Shown here piece by piece: positions 1 through 16,484 of a stretch of 39,757 nucleotides of DNA (the stretch's first letter is position 1; every line of letters begins with the position of its first letter). The position numbers were made by a program, and so were the translations under genes. The notes under the pieces are model-generated. The model was not told the DNA's origin and made no database searches. It worked only from the letters and a program-made list of their open reading frames with translations. Source of the DNA: Candidatus Gottesmanbacteria bacterium GW2011_GWA2_43_14 (GTDB taxonomy: Bacteria; Patescibacteriota; Microgenomatia; 2-02-FULL-39-11); NCBI GenBank assembly GCA_000999095.1, contig LCFP01000013.1:1-39757 (forward strand). The letters are read 5' to 3'.

Positions 1-7461
<7,461 letters not shown>

Positions 7462-7474
<13 letters not shown>

Positions 7475-8919
7475 TTTTCCTCCAAATTTTTGTGTTTTGT
7501 TTTTAATTTTTCAATCAGATCCTCAAGAGTCATGGTATCTATGGTTTTTACCAGGTCCATGTTGTTTTCGGATGACAGTTGTTTGATTATTTCATTTTTA
7601 AACTTCAAGACAAAGTTAGTATCTTTGTCGTCAAAAAAGCCGGTAAAAATCAGAGAAAGAAGCATAATTTGAACTTCAGGTTTAATGTAAGTCAGTGAAT
7701 CCTGCCTGATTAGTAACTCCGTGACTTTTCCTCTTTTTATGGTCAGGAGCGTTTGGCCGGTAAGCTCCGTACCGAAATGGGAAAAACGTTCGACTTCATG
7801 GTATTCAGCCAAAAGCGATCTTATTCTGTCCGAAAGTACTTTATGGATAAATTTCTGGGTTTGCCGGCCGACACGGGTTACCGAGTGGTCAATTTCAATG
7901 GCGGGATAGTGTCCTTGGGACCTTAATTTGGCGGAAAAAAGTAAATGCCCGTCAGTCATGGACATGACGTTAGTAGGGATAAGGGAGGTAAAATTTTCGA
8001 TATCCGTTTCGATAACGGGCAAAAGGGTAATGGAGCCTTTGCCTCTTTTTTCATTAAAATTGCCGGCACGCTCGACCAGGTGGCTGTGCTGGTAAAAAAT
8101 ATCGGCAGGATAGGATTCGCGGCCGGGGATTCTGCCTGCCAGAAGGGCAATTTCCCTCATATATTTGGAATGGCTCGCCAGATCGTCATAAATCAGGAGA
8201 ACATCCTTCCCCTGGTCCCGGAAATATTCAGCAACCGAGGTGGCCACGGCAGGAGCGATGGCTATCAAAGGCGCTGAGTCCGAGGAGGTTGCCGCGATGA
8301 TGATGGTATATTTATCCGCGCCGTTTTTTTGCAGGTTTTCCGAAAATTCGCGGACGTCGATTTCGCTCCTGCCGATGGCGGCATAGACGCAGATTCTTTT
8401 TTGTTCTTTCTGGTGCACGACCACATCCAGGAGAAAGGGAGTTTTTCCGCTTCTGGGTGCACCGTAAATCAGTTCCCTTTGGCCTATCCCGACGGGCACC
8501 AGCGTATCGACAGAGATCAGACCGGTGTAAAATTGTTTATTGACAAGTTCCCTGCAGTCAATTCCGGGAGCAACGGCATCGATGTCGATTTCTTCGCCTC
8601 CCGGCGGCAGTCCCGCTTTTCCGTCCTTCGGTTTGCCGACCGGATTGAGGATCCTGCCGAAGAGATCCGATTTTAAACTGACTCTTAACCCGTCTTTCAA
8701 AACGGTAAAAGAGTCGCCCGGTTTGGGATTAGTCCCTTCGAGCATCCATGCTTCTATTTTTTCTTCTTCCAGAGCCGTAATGATTGCCCGGTTTCCTTTC
8801 GAGTTGACGATAACATCATTGACCCGGACAGAAGGCAATCCTTCAAGAAAAATCAGGTAATCCTGGGAAGAAATGCAGTATCCGACTTCAGCGGTTTGTG
8901 CAGAATCAGGTTTTGACAT
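7462..8919 (-). CDS. atpA: F-type ATPase subunit alpha (lacks the N-terminal delta-docking helix)
   Basis: Non-catalytic nucleotide-binding subunit. I chose ATG 8919 (485 aa) over an upstream TTG at 8928. Walker A GAPRSGKT is at 153-160, IYDDL with the Walker B Asp at about 243-247, PGRESYPADIFY near 265-276, and the arginine finger in SVTRVG is R349. Compared with E. coli AtpA, the first strand of the beta-barrel begins almost at once, so the helix of about 25 residues that normally binds delta appears to be missing. The start overlaps the end of the delta gene by 14 nt. Confidence 0.92.
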
Positions 8920-9415
8920 AATTATCAAGGATTTTATTGATTTCCGGTCTTTTCCCCTGCAGGAAATATTTTAGTGAAAAGTCACGGTAGACTCCGTTTC
9001 GGGAAAGAGCGCATCCGAGAGTCAAATTCTTATCCGTATCAATCTCGAGAAGCGTATTTTTGGCAACATTTTGTTTAAACCAGGATCCGATTTTAAACAG
9101 TTCTCCTTCCGTCAATTCGACGGGCACATACAGATGGATTGTTTCCAGTTTGTCCAAAGCTTTGGAGATTTTTCTGATGATCGGATAGGCATTATTTTTG
9201 TTGAATGAGGCATAAAATTGGGCAGGCAGTTGCTTCATGGCTTCGATATCATATTCGGAAGCCTTCAGGCTTTTAAGAAATTTTTCCAGGTTTAGGGATT
9301 TATTCTTGAAAAATTTATTTTCCAGAAATTCCTTTAAAATCCGCACCCTTTTGACGGCATCGGCTTTGGTATTGCAGACAAGGATTAATTTTTGCAGAAT
9401 TTCGTTTTCGTTCAT
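8906..9415 (-). CDS. atpH: F-type ATPase subunit delta-like
   Basis: 169 aa, similar in size to delta (about 175 aa). The C-terminal part has the delta-type pattern LTLGCALSRNGVYRDFSLKYFL (split here: LTLGCALSRNG, then VYRDFSLKYFL), which corresponds to the GG..i..g....D.S....L region that packs on subunit b. The N-terminal half is helical, as expected, but weakly conserved. It starts 3 nt after the b gene stop. Assignment rests on this C-terminal motif plus position between b and alpha, the normal operon place for delta. Confidence 0.75.
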   Translation of the reverse strand: MNENEILQKLILVCNTKADAVKRVRILKEFLENKFFKNKSLNLEKFLKSLKASEYDIEAMKQLPAQFYASFNKNNAYPIIRKISKALDKLETIHLYVPVELTEGELFKIGSWFKQNVAKNTLLEIDTDKNLTLGCALSRNGVYRDFSLKYFLQGKRPEINKILDNYVKT

Positions 9416-9418
9416 TAT

Positions 9419-10123
9419 TTATAAAGCATGGTTTTTCTTGGCTTCCTCAAGTGCCTTATAAATAAAATCGCTCTGGTCGGAGAGTGACAGTTTTTTATCT
9501 ATGGTCAGGCGCAGGACTTCCTCCAGAATATCGACTATTTTTTCATCCAAAACTTTCCTGCGGTGTATTTTGTATTCTTCAATTTCGCCATTTGCTTTTT
9601 GCATTTCACCCTCAATCTGGTTTTTTATCCTGCTCTCGAGCTCCTGGGTATATTCGGTCAGGGATTTTCCAGCCGTATCAATAAATTCAGTAGCTTTTTG
9701 GTCAAGAATTTTTTGATTTGCCGTAAGGGAAGCGGTGATTTTGTTTTCAATTGAGGCCAGGAATTCCTTATAAACTTTGTCCGCTTCAAGGGTGTTTTTT
9801 TCAAATTTCTGCTGGATTTCATTTTCAAGCTTTTCGATGTCAGTCCTGTAGCTGTCGACTATTTTCGTGCTGAGGAGTTTTTCTGCGGCCACCAGATTCA
9901 ATCTTTTTGATTGGGCTACAGAGACTATATCCTGGGCCTTATTGATGGCTCTGCCGATGATCGAGTCTGATTTAAGTAGTGCTTCTTTTAATATTTTCTG
10001 ATTGGGAATCCCACCTTTATTTAAATTGTCATTCTCTTTTTTTATCAGGTAAAGAACTACGGCTACCAGGGCAACGAGAAGAAGATTAACGGTTAAAATC
10101 AGGTACTGGAGGGAGGCGGTCAT
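9419..10123 (-). CDS. atpF: F-type ATPase subunit b-like (long peripheral stalk)
   Basis: One N-terminal membrane helix (about 8-28) is followed by a long, charged, nearly uninterrupted coiled coil to about residue 205, then a short amphipathic end. At 234 aa it is about 75 residues longer than typical b (about 156-160 aa), so the stator arm would be longer than usual. Position between the c-like gene and delta fits b. Sequence similarity of b subunits is always low, so this rests mainly on architecture and context. Confidence 0.78.
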   Translation of the reverse strand: MTASLQYLILTVNLLLVALVAVVLYLIKKENDNLNKGGIPNQKILKEALLKSDSIIGRAINKAQDIVSVAQSKRLNLVAAEKLLSTKIVDSYRTDIEKLENEIQQKFEKNTLEADKVYKEFLASIENKITASLTANQKILDQKATEFIDTAGKSLTEYTQELESRIKNQIEGEMQKANGEIEEYKIHRRKVLDEKIVDILEEVLRLTIDKKLSLSDQSDFIYKALEEAKKNHAL

Positions 10124-10139
10124 AACTTAAATATAGAAT

Positions 10140-10952
10140 CTAAAGAGAGAGAATGGCAAGGCTTAAAACTATGCCGCCGATTGAAACAATCGCAATCAGA
10201 ATGACATTGATGACGATCATGCTTTGGATTGAGACTTTTGCCAGGGGATTTCTGCCGATTGCCTCTATGCCTTTGTTGATATTTTTGCCGAAGGTATTGA
10301 AATTAATGAAAATTACTATTACGGCGACCAGGCCGGCGATTACGTAACGGATTATTTTTTCCGCGTTTCTGGACGTTTTGATATTGAACATCAAAGCCTG
10401 GGAAATCTGTTTAAGAGTGCCCAATAGGCCTCCTGAAGCCTTGATTAAAGTGGGGGAAGCCGGGCCGATGCCTATTTCCGTTTTAATTTGTCCCTTGGCA
10501 ATAGCCTGGTTTTCAAAGTTTTCCTTGGTTCCGTTTTTTTCATCGAAATCCTGAAGGGCAACTCCGAGCATATAACCTCCCAGATTATCGGCTTTTTGCC
10601 CGTGACCTTTCAGGGGTGATGAGGTGATATAATCCCCGGCTTTTATGGGTCCTCCGAGAGTGGAAATATTGACATTGACTATTCCGGTACGGGCAACAGG
10701 GGAACCGGTGGCTGTTTTGATTAAAAAAGCGGGATCTTCAACTAAGACACCGAACATTTTTTCGTCAAATGATACGGACGCCGGGGCAAGATTGGCATTT
10801 TGTCCTGTCAGTGAAAGGATATCACCCGGTTTGGCTGATCCGTCAACCGGGCGGGTTATGGCAATATCCAGGTTTCCGGCTTGGGAAAAAATTTCTTGTG
10901 GCCAAGAGAAAAAAAGAAAAGCCGAAAAAAGTATTATGGTGAGGCTGTTCAT
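10140..10952 (-). CDS. Subunit c-like hairpin fused to an extracytoplasmic domain; no ion-binding carboxylate
   Basis: First gene of the ATPase operon, 270 aa against about 75-90 for a normal c subunit. Residues 1-25 form a signal peptide (likely cut after SQA). Residues about 30-140 form a beta-rich domain with GPIKAGDYITSSPLKG and GYMLGVALQDF, resembling a domain found on CPR surface proteins and phage tail fibres. Membrane helices lie at about 199-221 and 238-268, with the conserved c-loop RNP at 234-236 (EAIGRNPLA). Counting 20 residues from the loop Arg, as to E. coli Asp61, gives Ala254. No acidic residue occurs anywhere in the second helix, and the Gly-rich pattern of helix 1 is gone. 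The topology (N and C outside, loop inside) still matches c. Proton transport by this protein is therefore doubtful. Confidence 0.75.
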   Translation of the reverse strand: MNSLTIILFSAFLFFSWPQEIFSQAGNLDIAITRPVDGSAKPGDILSLTGQNANLAPASVSFDEKMFGVLVEDPAFLIKTATGSPVARTGIVNVNISTLGGPIKAGDYITSSPLKGHGQKADNLGGYMLGVALQDFDEKNGTKENFENQAIAKGQIKTEIGIGPASPTLIKASGGLLGTLKQISQALMFNIKTSRNAEKIIRYVIAGLVAVIVIFINFNTFGKNINKGIEAIGRNPLAKVSIQSMIVINVILIAIVSIGGIVLSLAILSL

Positions 10953-11014
10953 TTTAAGTTGATCTTACTATCAGACTAGAATAAGCCAAACTATTTTTCA
11001 AGTAAAGTTACATA

Positions 11015-11043
11015 TTGACAGGGTAAAAATTACATTTCATACT
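11015..11043 (+). promoter_or_regulatory. Promoter for the first GH130-like gene
   Basis: A perfect -35 TTGACA at 11015-11020 is followed, after 17 bp, by the weak -10 CATACT (11038-11043). This predicts a leader of about 47 nt before ATG 11097. A second -10-like TATAGT (11086-11091) sits 5 nt before the ATG and could give a leaderless transcript. Confidence 0.5.
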
Positions 11044-11060
11044 GATTTTAACTACAACAA

Positions 11061-11084
11061 TTCCTCGTAGTGGAGGGATTTTTT
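11061..11084 (+). terminator. Terminator-like hairpin in the leader of the first GH130-like gene
   Basis: TTCCTC (11061-11066) pairs with GAGGGA (11073-11078), with one G-T pair, around a 6-nt loop, and is followed at once by six T. It lies between a promoter and the start codon, so it may act as an attenuator, or as a terminator shielding the downstream TATAGT promoter. The stem is short. Confidence 0.35.
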
Positions 11085-11096
11085 GTATAGTTAAAA

Positions 11097-12947
11097 ATGA
11101 ATGTCCGGGGAATACTAAAAGGCGCCGATAATCTCAGGGGCATAGGAGCCTACAAAACAGACCGTGAAGTACGGCTTTTATTCCTGAAAAGGGCTAAAAA
11201 AGCAGCCCTATTCCAGTTGGTTTCAAAAGACGGAGAAAATTTTCAGGAAAGCACCCCTCTTGAAATAAGAGACAAAAGGGACAGGCAGACCGATGTATCA
11301 GAACTGTCATCAATCAGGGTTTCCTCCGATCAGCAAAAATTAATCTCGGTTTACAAGTTCGGATCGGGTATTACTCCGTCAGTATACGTCGGACGGGGAA
11401 AAGGGCAGAATGCTTTCAGGACAGTATCCAGGATTCCGCAAATTTCGGAAACAGCGCAAATAGTATCCGGCTATAAATTCAAAGGATTGTATGTCTCTTA
11501 TTCAGGCGGAGAGAATATCAGAATTCTCACCTCGGCCAATTTGCAGAAATGGCAGATATCCAAAAAACCGGTCTTTACTTTAAATGAACAGGCAGCTATC
11601 GAAATAGGGGCAGTAGAGAAAATAAATAGCGGTATTTTAGTCATATATTTTGAAGCTATTCCTGCTGGTAGCGGGAAATTTTTTTACTCAATTAATGCCG
11701 CCATCTTCGATGATCAGAATCCGCATAGTTTAATCATCAAAAGCGACCAGCCGATTTGGGAGGAACCGGGTGAATGGAATAATTTGAACATCAATATCAG
11801 ACCTTTCGGCCTGATTACCCTGGGTGAAAAACTGATAAGTTACTGGCAGCTTGAACAAAATGAGATTATTGCCATAATCCATGAAAAAAGGGCAAAGATT
11901 CACCAGGAATCCCAAAAAATAGTTCCGGCGATTCATCTGATAAAACATCATGAAAATCCCATTATCGAACCCATCCCCGGGAATTTTTGGGAATCCAAGG
12001 CGACCTTCAATCCGGCGGCTGTCTATGATCAGGGGAAAGTTCATATTATATACCGGGCAATCGGAGATCACGACATGTCCATGCTCGGTTATGCCGCGAG
12101 CCGCGACGGGAAGCACATTGATGAAAGGCTGAAAGACCCGATATACATCCCGACGGAACCGTTTGAGTTTTCTGCCAAAGGCGGACAGACTCAACAGATT
12201 CCTTTATCCGCCTATGCTTCCGGAGGCGGGGGATACGGAGGGGTTGAGGATCCCCGATTGACCAAGATCAATGGCAAGATGTACATGACTTACGTTGCTT
12301 ATGACGGAGCGGGACCGCCGAGAGTCGCTCTCACTTCCATTGCGCTTGCTGATTTCAGAAATAAAAACTGGAAATGGAAAAAACCGGTGATAATTTCCAA
12401 ACCGAATGTCGTCGATAAAAATGCCGTTATTTTTCCCGAAAAAATAAACGGCAAATATTGCATCCTGCACCGGATCTACCCGGATATCCTGATTGATTTT
12501 GTGGATTCCCTTGATTTTGATGGAAGTACGTATTTGCCTGGAGAATATAAAATTTCTCCCAGAAGACTTTATTGGGACAGCCGCAAAATCGGTGCGGGAG
12601 CCCCGCCCATACTGACTGATTCCGGCTGGCTGCTTATATACCAGGCTGTCGGCAACCAGGACCCCGGCCGTTACAAGATAGGAGCGCTCCTTCTTGATAA
12701 AAATGATCCTACGCTAGTTTTAGCCAGGACTGACAGGCCGATTTTGGAACCTGAAGAAACTTATGAAAATGAAGGACTGAAATACGGTGTGGTTTATCCC
12801 TGCGGAGCTATAGTTCTCAATGATGAATTATTGGTTTATTATGGCGGGGCTGATATGGTAACCTGCCTGGCCAGCGCCAAATTGGATCTTTTTTTGAACG
12901 ATTTGAAGTATCATCATGTCGGCACTCTGAAACAGGTGCACATATGA
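11097..12947 (+). CDS. GH130-like glycoside phosphorylase/hydrolase, double beta-propeller
   Basis: 616 aa. Residues about 285-616 form a GH130-type five-bladed propeller with HENPIIEP, IYRAIG, a Gly-rich turn SGGGGYGG leading into VEDPRLT (Asp385 is the family's catalytic position), FPEKINGKYCILHR, and YPCGAIVLNDELLVYYGGAD. GH130 enzymes act on beta-mannosides by phosphorolysis or hydrolysis (family knowledge). The substrate here cannot be told. Residues 1-280 look like a second, degenerate propeller without the EDPR motif. There is no signal peptide, so it acts in the cytoplasm. The stop overlaps the next start (ATGA), so the two are coupled. It has a close paralogue of the same length at 20653-22494. 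Confidence 0.82.
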   Translation: MNVRGILKGADNLRGIGAYKTDREVRLLFLKRAKKAALFQLVSKDGENFQESTPLEIRDKRDRQTDVSELSSIRVSSDQQKLISVYKFGSGITPSVYVGRGKGQNAFRTVSRIPQISETAQIVSGYKFKGLYVSYSGGENIRILTSANLQKWQISKKPVFTLNEQAAIEIGAVEKINSGILVIYFEAIPAGSGKFFYSINAAIFDDQNPHSLIIKSDQPIWEEPGEWNNLNINIRPFGLITLGEKLISYWQLEQNEIIAIIHEKRAKIHQESQKIVPAIHLIKHHENPIIEPIPGNFWESKATFNPAAVYDQGKVHIIYRAIGDHDMSMLGYAASRDGKHIDERLKDPIYIPTEPFEFSAKGGQTQQIPLSAYASGGGGYGGVEDPRLTKINGKMYMTYVAYDGAGPPRVALTSIALADFRNKNWKWKKPVIISKPNVVDKNAVIFPEKINGKYCILHRIYPDILIDFVDSLDFDGSTYLPGEYKISPRRLYWDSRKIGAGAPPILTDSGWLLIYQAVGNQDPGRYKIGALLLDKNDPTLVLARTDRPILEPEETYENEGLKYGVVYPCGAIVLNDELLVYYGGADMVTCLASAKLDLFLNDLKYHHVGTLKQVHI

Positions 12948-14881
12948 TAAATGTCCAAAGATTTGAAGACAACCCTGTATTATCTCCCATAAAAGCCTAC
13001 CCTTGGGAAAGTGCGGCTGTATTCAACGGCAGCGTCGTTGTTTCCGACAGCCACTATTACCTTGTCTACAGAGCGGTGGGCCTCAAGCAGCCCTATGCCA
13101 ATACGGCAATTGCCTTGTCGACGATAGGTCTTGCCTCAAGCGGAAACGGCAAACATTTTGAAAAAAGGCACCAGTTTATTGTCCCTTCCGAAAATTTTGA
13201 CAGGTTCGGCTGTGAAGATCCCAGAATAACCAAATTTGAGGGAAAATATTACATTTTCTATACCGCCCTTTCCGCCTATCCTTTCACCCCCGACGGCATT
13301 AAAGTCGCCGCTGCCGTGACCGGTGATTTGTCGAAAATCGAGGAAAAACACCGGGTGACGACTTTCAATTCCAAAGCCTTTGGCCTTTTTCCTGAAAGGG
13401 TGAACGGCAAAATTACGGCAATTCTGACAGCCGATACTGACCGGCCGCCTGCCAAAATCGCCATTGCCCAGTTTGACAAAATAGAGGATATCTGGTCGGC
13501 GGAATACTGGAACAATTTCTACCGCTCCATAAATGCCGCAACTATCAATCTGGTTCGTTCTGGCCACGACCATGTGGAAGTCGGTGCCGTGCCTGTCAAA
13601 ACAAAAGAAGGCTGGCTTCTTATTTATTCTTATATCTATAACTATTTTATCGGGCATCCGACTTTTGCCATTGAGGCGGTCTTATTGAAAGGTGACGACC
13701 CGAAGCAGGTTATAGCCAGGTCCGCGGAATCGCTTCTGGTACCGGAAAAACATTATGAATTATACGGGGTTGTTCCCAATATCGTATTTCCCTCAGGCGC
13801 AATTATCGAAAATGATGAACTGGTCATTTATTACGGGGCTGCCGATACTACAGTTTGCAGGGCAAGCGTGCCTTTAAACGTACTGTTGAAAAGTTTGCTG
13901 CCCCAGTCGGCCGGCGTGCCCGTATTTAAAACAAAAGATATCATTCCGAAAGAAAGATACAGGGGAAACCCCATAATCTCACCGAAAAAGGAAAACATAT
14001 GGGAAAACAGGTTTACTTTCAATCCTGCGGCCATTTATTTGGAAGGGAAAGTTCATCTCTTATACAGGGCAATGGGCCAGGATGACGTTTCCGTATTGGG
14101 TTACGCGGTCCTTGGCGACGGCTATAATATTGCGGAACGACTGGAAGAACCTGTCTATACTCCCAGGGAGGATTTTGAGAAGAAAAAAGGGGGCAATGCA
14201 GGCTGCGAAGACCCCAGAATAATCGCCGTAAATGACCGGATTTTCATGTGCTATACGGCTTACAACGGCATTGATAACCCCAGAGTGGCATTGACTTCAA
14301 TTAGCATCCCTGATTTTATAAATAAAAAATGGAATTGGGAAAAACCGGTTTTAATTTCACCGCCGAATATTGATGACAAGGATGCGATTATGTTTCCCGA
14401 AAAAATTAACGGCAAGTATGTTTTCCTGCACCGGTTTTCACCCAATATCTGGATCGATTATTATTCCGAATTGGAATTCGGGGAAGACAACTATTTAAAC
14501 GGTGAAATCCTGATGGAACCGCGTGTATACAGTTGGGACAGCGAAAAGATCGGTATTGGCCCGCCGCCCATAAAAACCAGGGCAGGCTGGCTTCTTGTCT
14601 ATCACGGAATTTCCCGCTATTCGAAAAAATACCGTCTTGGGGCAGCACTTCTGCAGACGGATAACCCGTCGGTGGTCTTATCCAGGCTTGATTATCCGGT
14701 TATGGAACCGGAAAGCGAGCACGAAAAAAGGGGTTTCCGGCCAGATACGGTTTTTTCCAACGGGGCAGTGGTTATCGGGGATAAATTGTTTTTATATACC
14801 GGAGCTGGAGACCAGGTAGTAGATGTCGTCACCATGCCCTTGGAAAAGCTTCTTGCCGAACTCAAAAAATACCACATTTAA
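12944..14881 (+). CDS. Tandem GH130-like protein with two EDPR-bearing propellers
   Basis: 645 aa. Two GH130-like domains lie in series: about 5-318 with FGCEDPRITK (Asp92), and about 335-645 with GCEDPRIIAV (Asp423). The second has the full FPEKINGKYVFLHR block. In the first the corresponding block reads FPERVNGKITAILTADTD, lacking the LHR tail that contributes to the active site in the family, so it may be inactive or altered. The start overlaps the upstream stop as ATGA, so the two proteins are probably made together and may form one complex. Cytoplasmic, no signal peptide. Substrate unknown; beta-mannoside is the family default. Confidence 0.8.
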   Translation: MINVQRFEDNPVLSPIKAYPWESAAVFNGSVVVSDSHYYLVYRAVGLKQPYANTAIALSTIGLASSGNGKHFEKRHQFIVPSENFDRFGCEDPRITKFEGKYYIFYTALSAYPFTPDGIKVAAAVTGDLSKIEEKHRVTTFNSKAFGLFPERVNGKITAILTADTDRPPAKIAIAQFDKIEDIWSAEYWNNFYRSINAATINLVRSGHDHVEVGAVPVKTKEGWLLIYSYIYNYFIGHPTFAIEAVLLKGDDPKQVIARSAESLLVPEKHYELYGVVPNIVFPSGAIIENDELVIYYGAADTTVCRASVPLNVLLKSLLPQSAGVPVFKTKDIIPKERYRGNPIISPKKENIWENRFTFNPAAIYLEGKVHLLYRAMGQDDVSVLGYAVLGDGYNIAERLEEPVYTPREDFEKKKGGNAGCEDPRIIAVNDRIFMCYTAYNGIDNPRVALTSISIPDFINKKWNWEKPVLISPPNIDDKDAIMFPEKINGKYVFLHRFSPNIWIDYYSELEFGEDNYLNGEILMEPRVYSWDSEKIGIGPPPIKTRAGWLLVYHGISRYSKKYRLGAALLQTDNPSVVLSRLDYPVMEPESEHEKRGFRPDTVFSNGAVVIGDKLFLYTGAGDQVVDVVTMPLEKLLAELKKYHI

Positions 14882-14978
14882 CTTTCTTTTATTAGCCGAA
14901 ATTCTTGAAGTTTAAGCTGGATTTGATGTGATTTGATTTATTGAAAAAGTTGTATAAAAGATGTAGATTAAACTGTAA

Positions 14979-15125
14979 ATGCTTACAAAATCCGATCTTC
15001 GAGAGATCCAAAAAATTGTTAAAACGGAAGTTCAGCAGGAAACCAGAAGAATAATTAAAGAAGAATTAGTGCCTGTTAAAAAAGATATAATGCAGATAAG
15101 AAAAGATATAAAAGCAATTAATTGA
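14979..15125 (+). CDS. Small charged coiled-coil protein (48 aa)
   Basis: Begins MLTKSDLREIQKIVK and ends KKDIMQIRKDIKAIN. It is rich in Lys and Glu with a heptad-like pattern over its whole length. A -10-like TATAAA at 14953-14958 fits a leader of about 14 nt. Small coiled-coil proteins beginning M.TKSDL are common in CPR genomes, by my recollection. Function unknown. Confidence 0.55.
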   Translation: MLTKSDLREIQKIVKTEVQQETRRIIKEELVPVKKDIMQIRKDIKAIN

Positions 15126-15290
15126 AGACCACTTAAGTCTTCCGCCGATATCAAATTAAATATATTCCTCCCCTTTGAATTAGTATTTCTTTGCTCCCAC
15201 AAAAAGCATTTTTTTATTGTAAATCTTACGGAAAAGCAATATGTTTATTATTTCGGAAATGCATTATTAACTGAAAATTCGACAGATGAA

Positions 15291-15300
15291 AGGAGGTGAT
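15291..15300 (+). promoter_or_regulatory. Extended Shine-Dalgarno AGGAGGTGAT
   Basis: A ten-base perfect complement to the 16S anti-SD tail, 6 nt upstream of ATG 15307. It decides the start: the in-frame ATG at 15286 lies upstream of it. It is notable because most gene starts in this window have no Shine-Dalgarno. Confidence 0.85.
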
Positions 15301-15306
15301 TTTTTT

Positions 15307-15504
15307 ATGACGGTTCAGCAATGGAATGATCACAAACAGCATATGGATGAACATATAACCTGGCCGGCGAACAAGGAGGAAATTGTCGCCGCCTGTAAAG
15401 GCATGGATGTGGAAAAGGAAGTTTTGGAAGAGGTTAAAACCAAACTATCCGACGGCAACAGAAAATACACCAAGGAGGAAATAAAAAGCATGCTCGTTAT
15501 GTAA
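15307..15504 (+). CDS. Small DUF2795-like protein
   Basis: 65 aa from ATG 15307. The middle, ITWPANKEEIVAACKGMDV, then LEEVKTKLSDGNRKYTKEEI, resembles DUF2795, a small helical domain (pattern yP..KeeLi..A......v...l..L.....y.s..ei) often found in actinobacteria and CPR. Its molecular role is not established. The very strong Shine-Dalgarno suggests high translation. Confidence 0.6.
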   Translation: MTVQQWNDHKQHMDEHITWPANKEEIVAACKGMDVEKEVLEEVKTKLSDGNRKYTKEEIKSMLVM

Positions 15505-15560
15505 TCGATAGGGAATAGGGGACAGAGATAAGCCGATTAGGCAGAATAAGAACCCTATAG

Positions 15561-15566
15561 TATAAT
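15561..15566 (+). promoter_or_regulatory. Consensus -10 placing transcription start on the GTG start codon
   Basis: TATAAT at 15561-15566 puts the expected +1 at about 15573, which is the first base of the GTG start of the following gene. No Shine-Dalgarno is present. The -35 is weak. Confidence 0.55.
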
Positions 15567-15572
15567 CTATGG

Positions 15573-16460
15573 GTGGTCGGATTACAGGAACGATTTAATA
15601 AGGTAAAATTAAAAATTTTAGGCCCTTATGCCGGCTCGGAATCAGACGGTTTACAGCCGTTTACCGACAGATTGCACTCAACTTATAATGATTTATTACT
15701 AAAAGAGCAGGCAAAGCCTGATAAGTTTAATCTCCACTCCCGGTTAATAAAATCCCTGATCGATCAATTTGGTAAAATCGTTGTCGTGGGTATCGCAACC
15801 ACACCTGATACAAGCTTGCCGCTCCAGGCGGTGTTATTAAGGGTGGCCGCCAGAAGTCTGGCCAGTGACGAGCTGGTCATGGTTGTTTCCAGCCGGGAAA
15901 TGGAGCATCCTTTAAAATCAGTTTATGAGCGGTATGCCGATAATAAGGATGGCGGCCATGTTTTTGCCGACTATCATTTTGTCAGCCTCAATCCGCTGAT
16001 ACGCATATTATTTACATCCTATAACAATGTGACTTTAATTCATGAACAGACGGTAAAAGCCGGCAGAAAAACAAGTCTGATTGTGGCTGACCGGCCTGAT
16101 GATGCAAGCCTGCAGATTTTGGCAAATTTGCAGCTTAAGAAAAGACTGATTGCCGTTTGGCAGGAAACATTAAAAGCCGATGAAGGAGTATATAATATCG
16201 ATTTGCCGGCGAAAATAATAATAGAAAAAGTAAAAAGAAAAAGTATAAATACATTATCGGTTGTTAAACATTTTGAAACGACCTCAGGTTACAGCGTAGC
16301 TCAATTGAATGAGGTATTCCTTAAGGAACTTGGTTTTTCGCAAAAGCAAATTGATGCTGTCATGCTGCTTCAGGAGAAAGGTCTTGACGCTGAGTACAAA
16401 GATTTCGATTTAAGTACGCAGCAATTGATTCGGTTTGTTATAAAAAATTTAAAAAGGTAA
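15573..16460 (+). CDS. Unknown soluble protein (295 aa)
   Basis: I do not recognise a family. It starts at GTG 15573, since the nearby ATG 15569 frame stops almost at once. There are no membrane helices or signal peptide. The first 200 residues alternate strands and helices, with a hydrophobic strand FGKIVVVGIATTPDTSLP near 67-84 that resembles the first strand of a Rossmann-like fold, but no nucleotide motif is convincing. The C-terminal 80 residues are helical (GYSVAQLNEVFLKELGFS region), which could be a small HTH-like or SAM-like module. Likely expressed as a leaderless mRNA. Confidence 0.6.
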   Translation: MVGLQERFNKVKLKILGPYAGSESDGLQPFTDRLHSTYNDLLLKEQAKPDKFNLHSRLIKSLIDQFGKIVVVGIATTPDTSLPLQAVLLRVAARSLASDELVMVVSSREMEHPLKSVYERYADNKDGGHVFADYHFVSLNPLIRILFTSYNNVTLIHEQTVKAGRKTSLIVADRPDDASLQILANLQLKKRLIAVWQETLKADEGVYNIDLPAKIIIEKVKRKSINTLSVVKHFETTSGYSVAQLNEVFLKELGFSQKQIDAVMLLQEKGLDAEYKDFDLSTQQLIRFVIKNLKR

Positions 16461-16484
16461 AAGGGTAAAAAGAAATTTCTGGGA

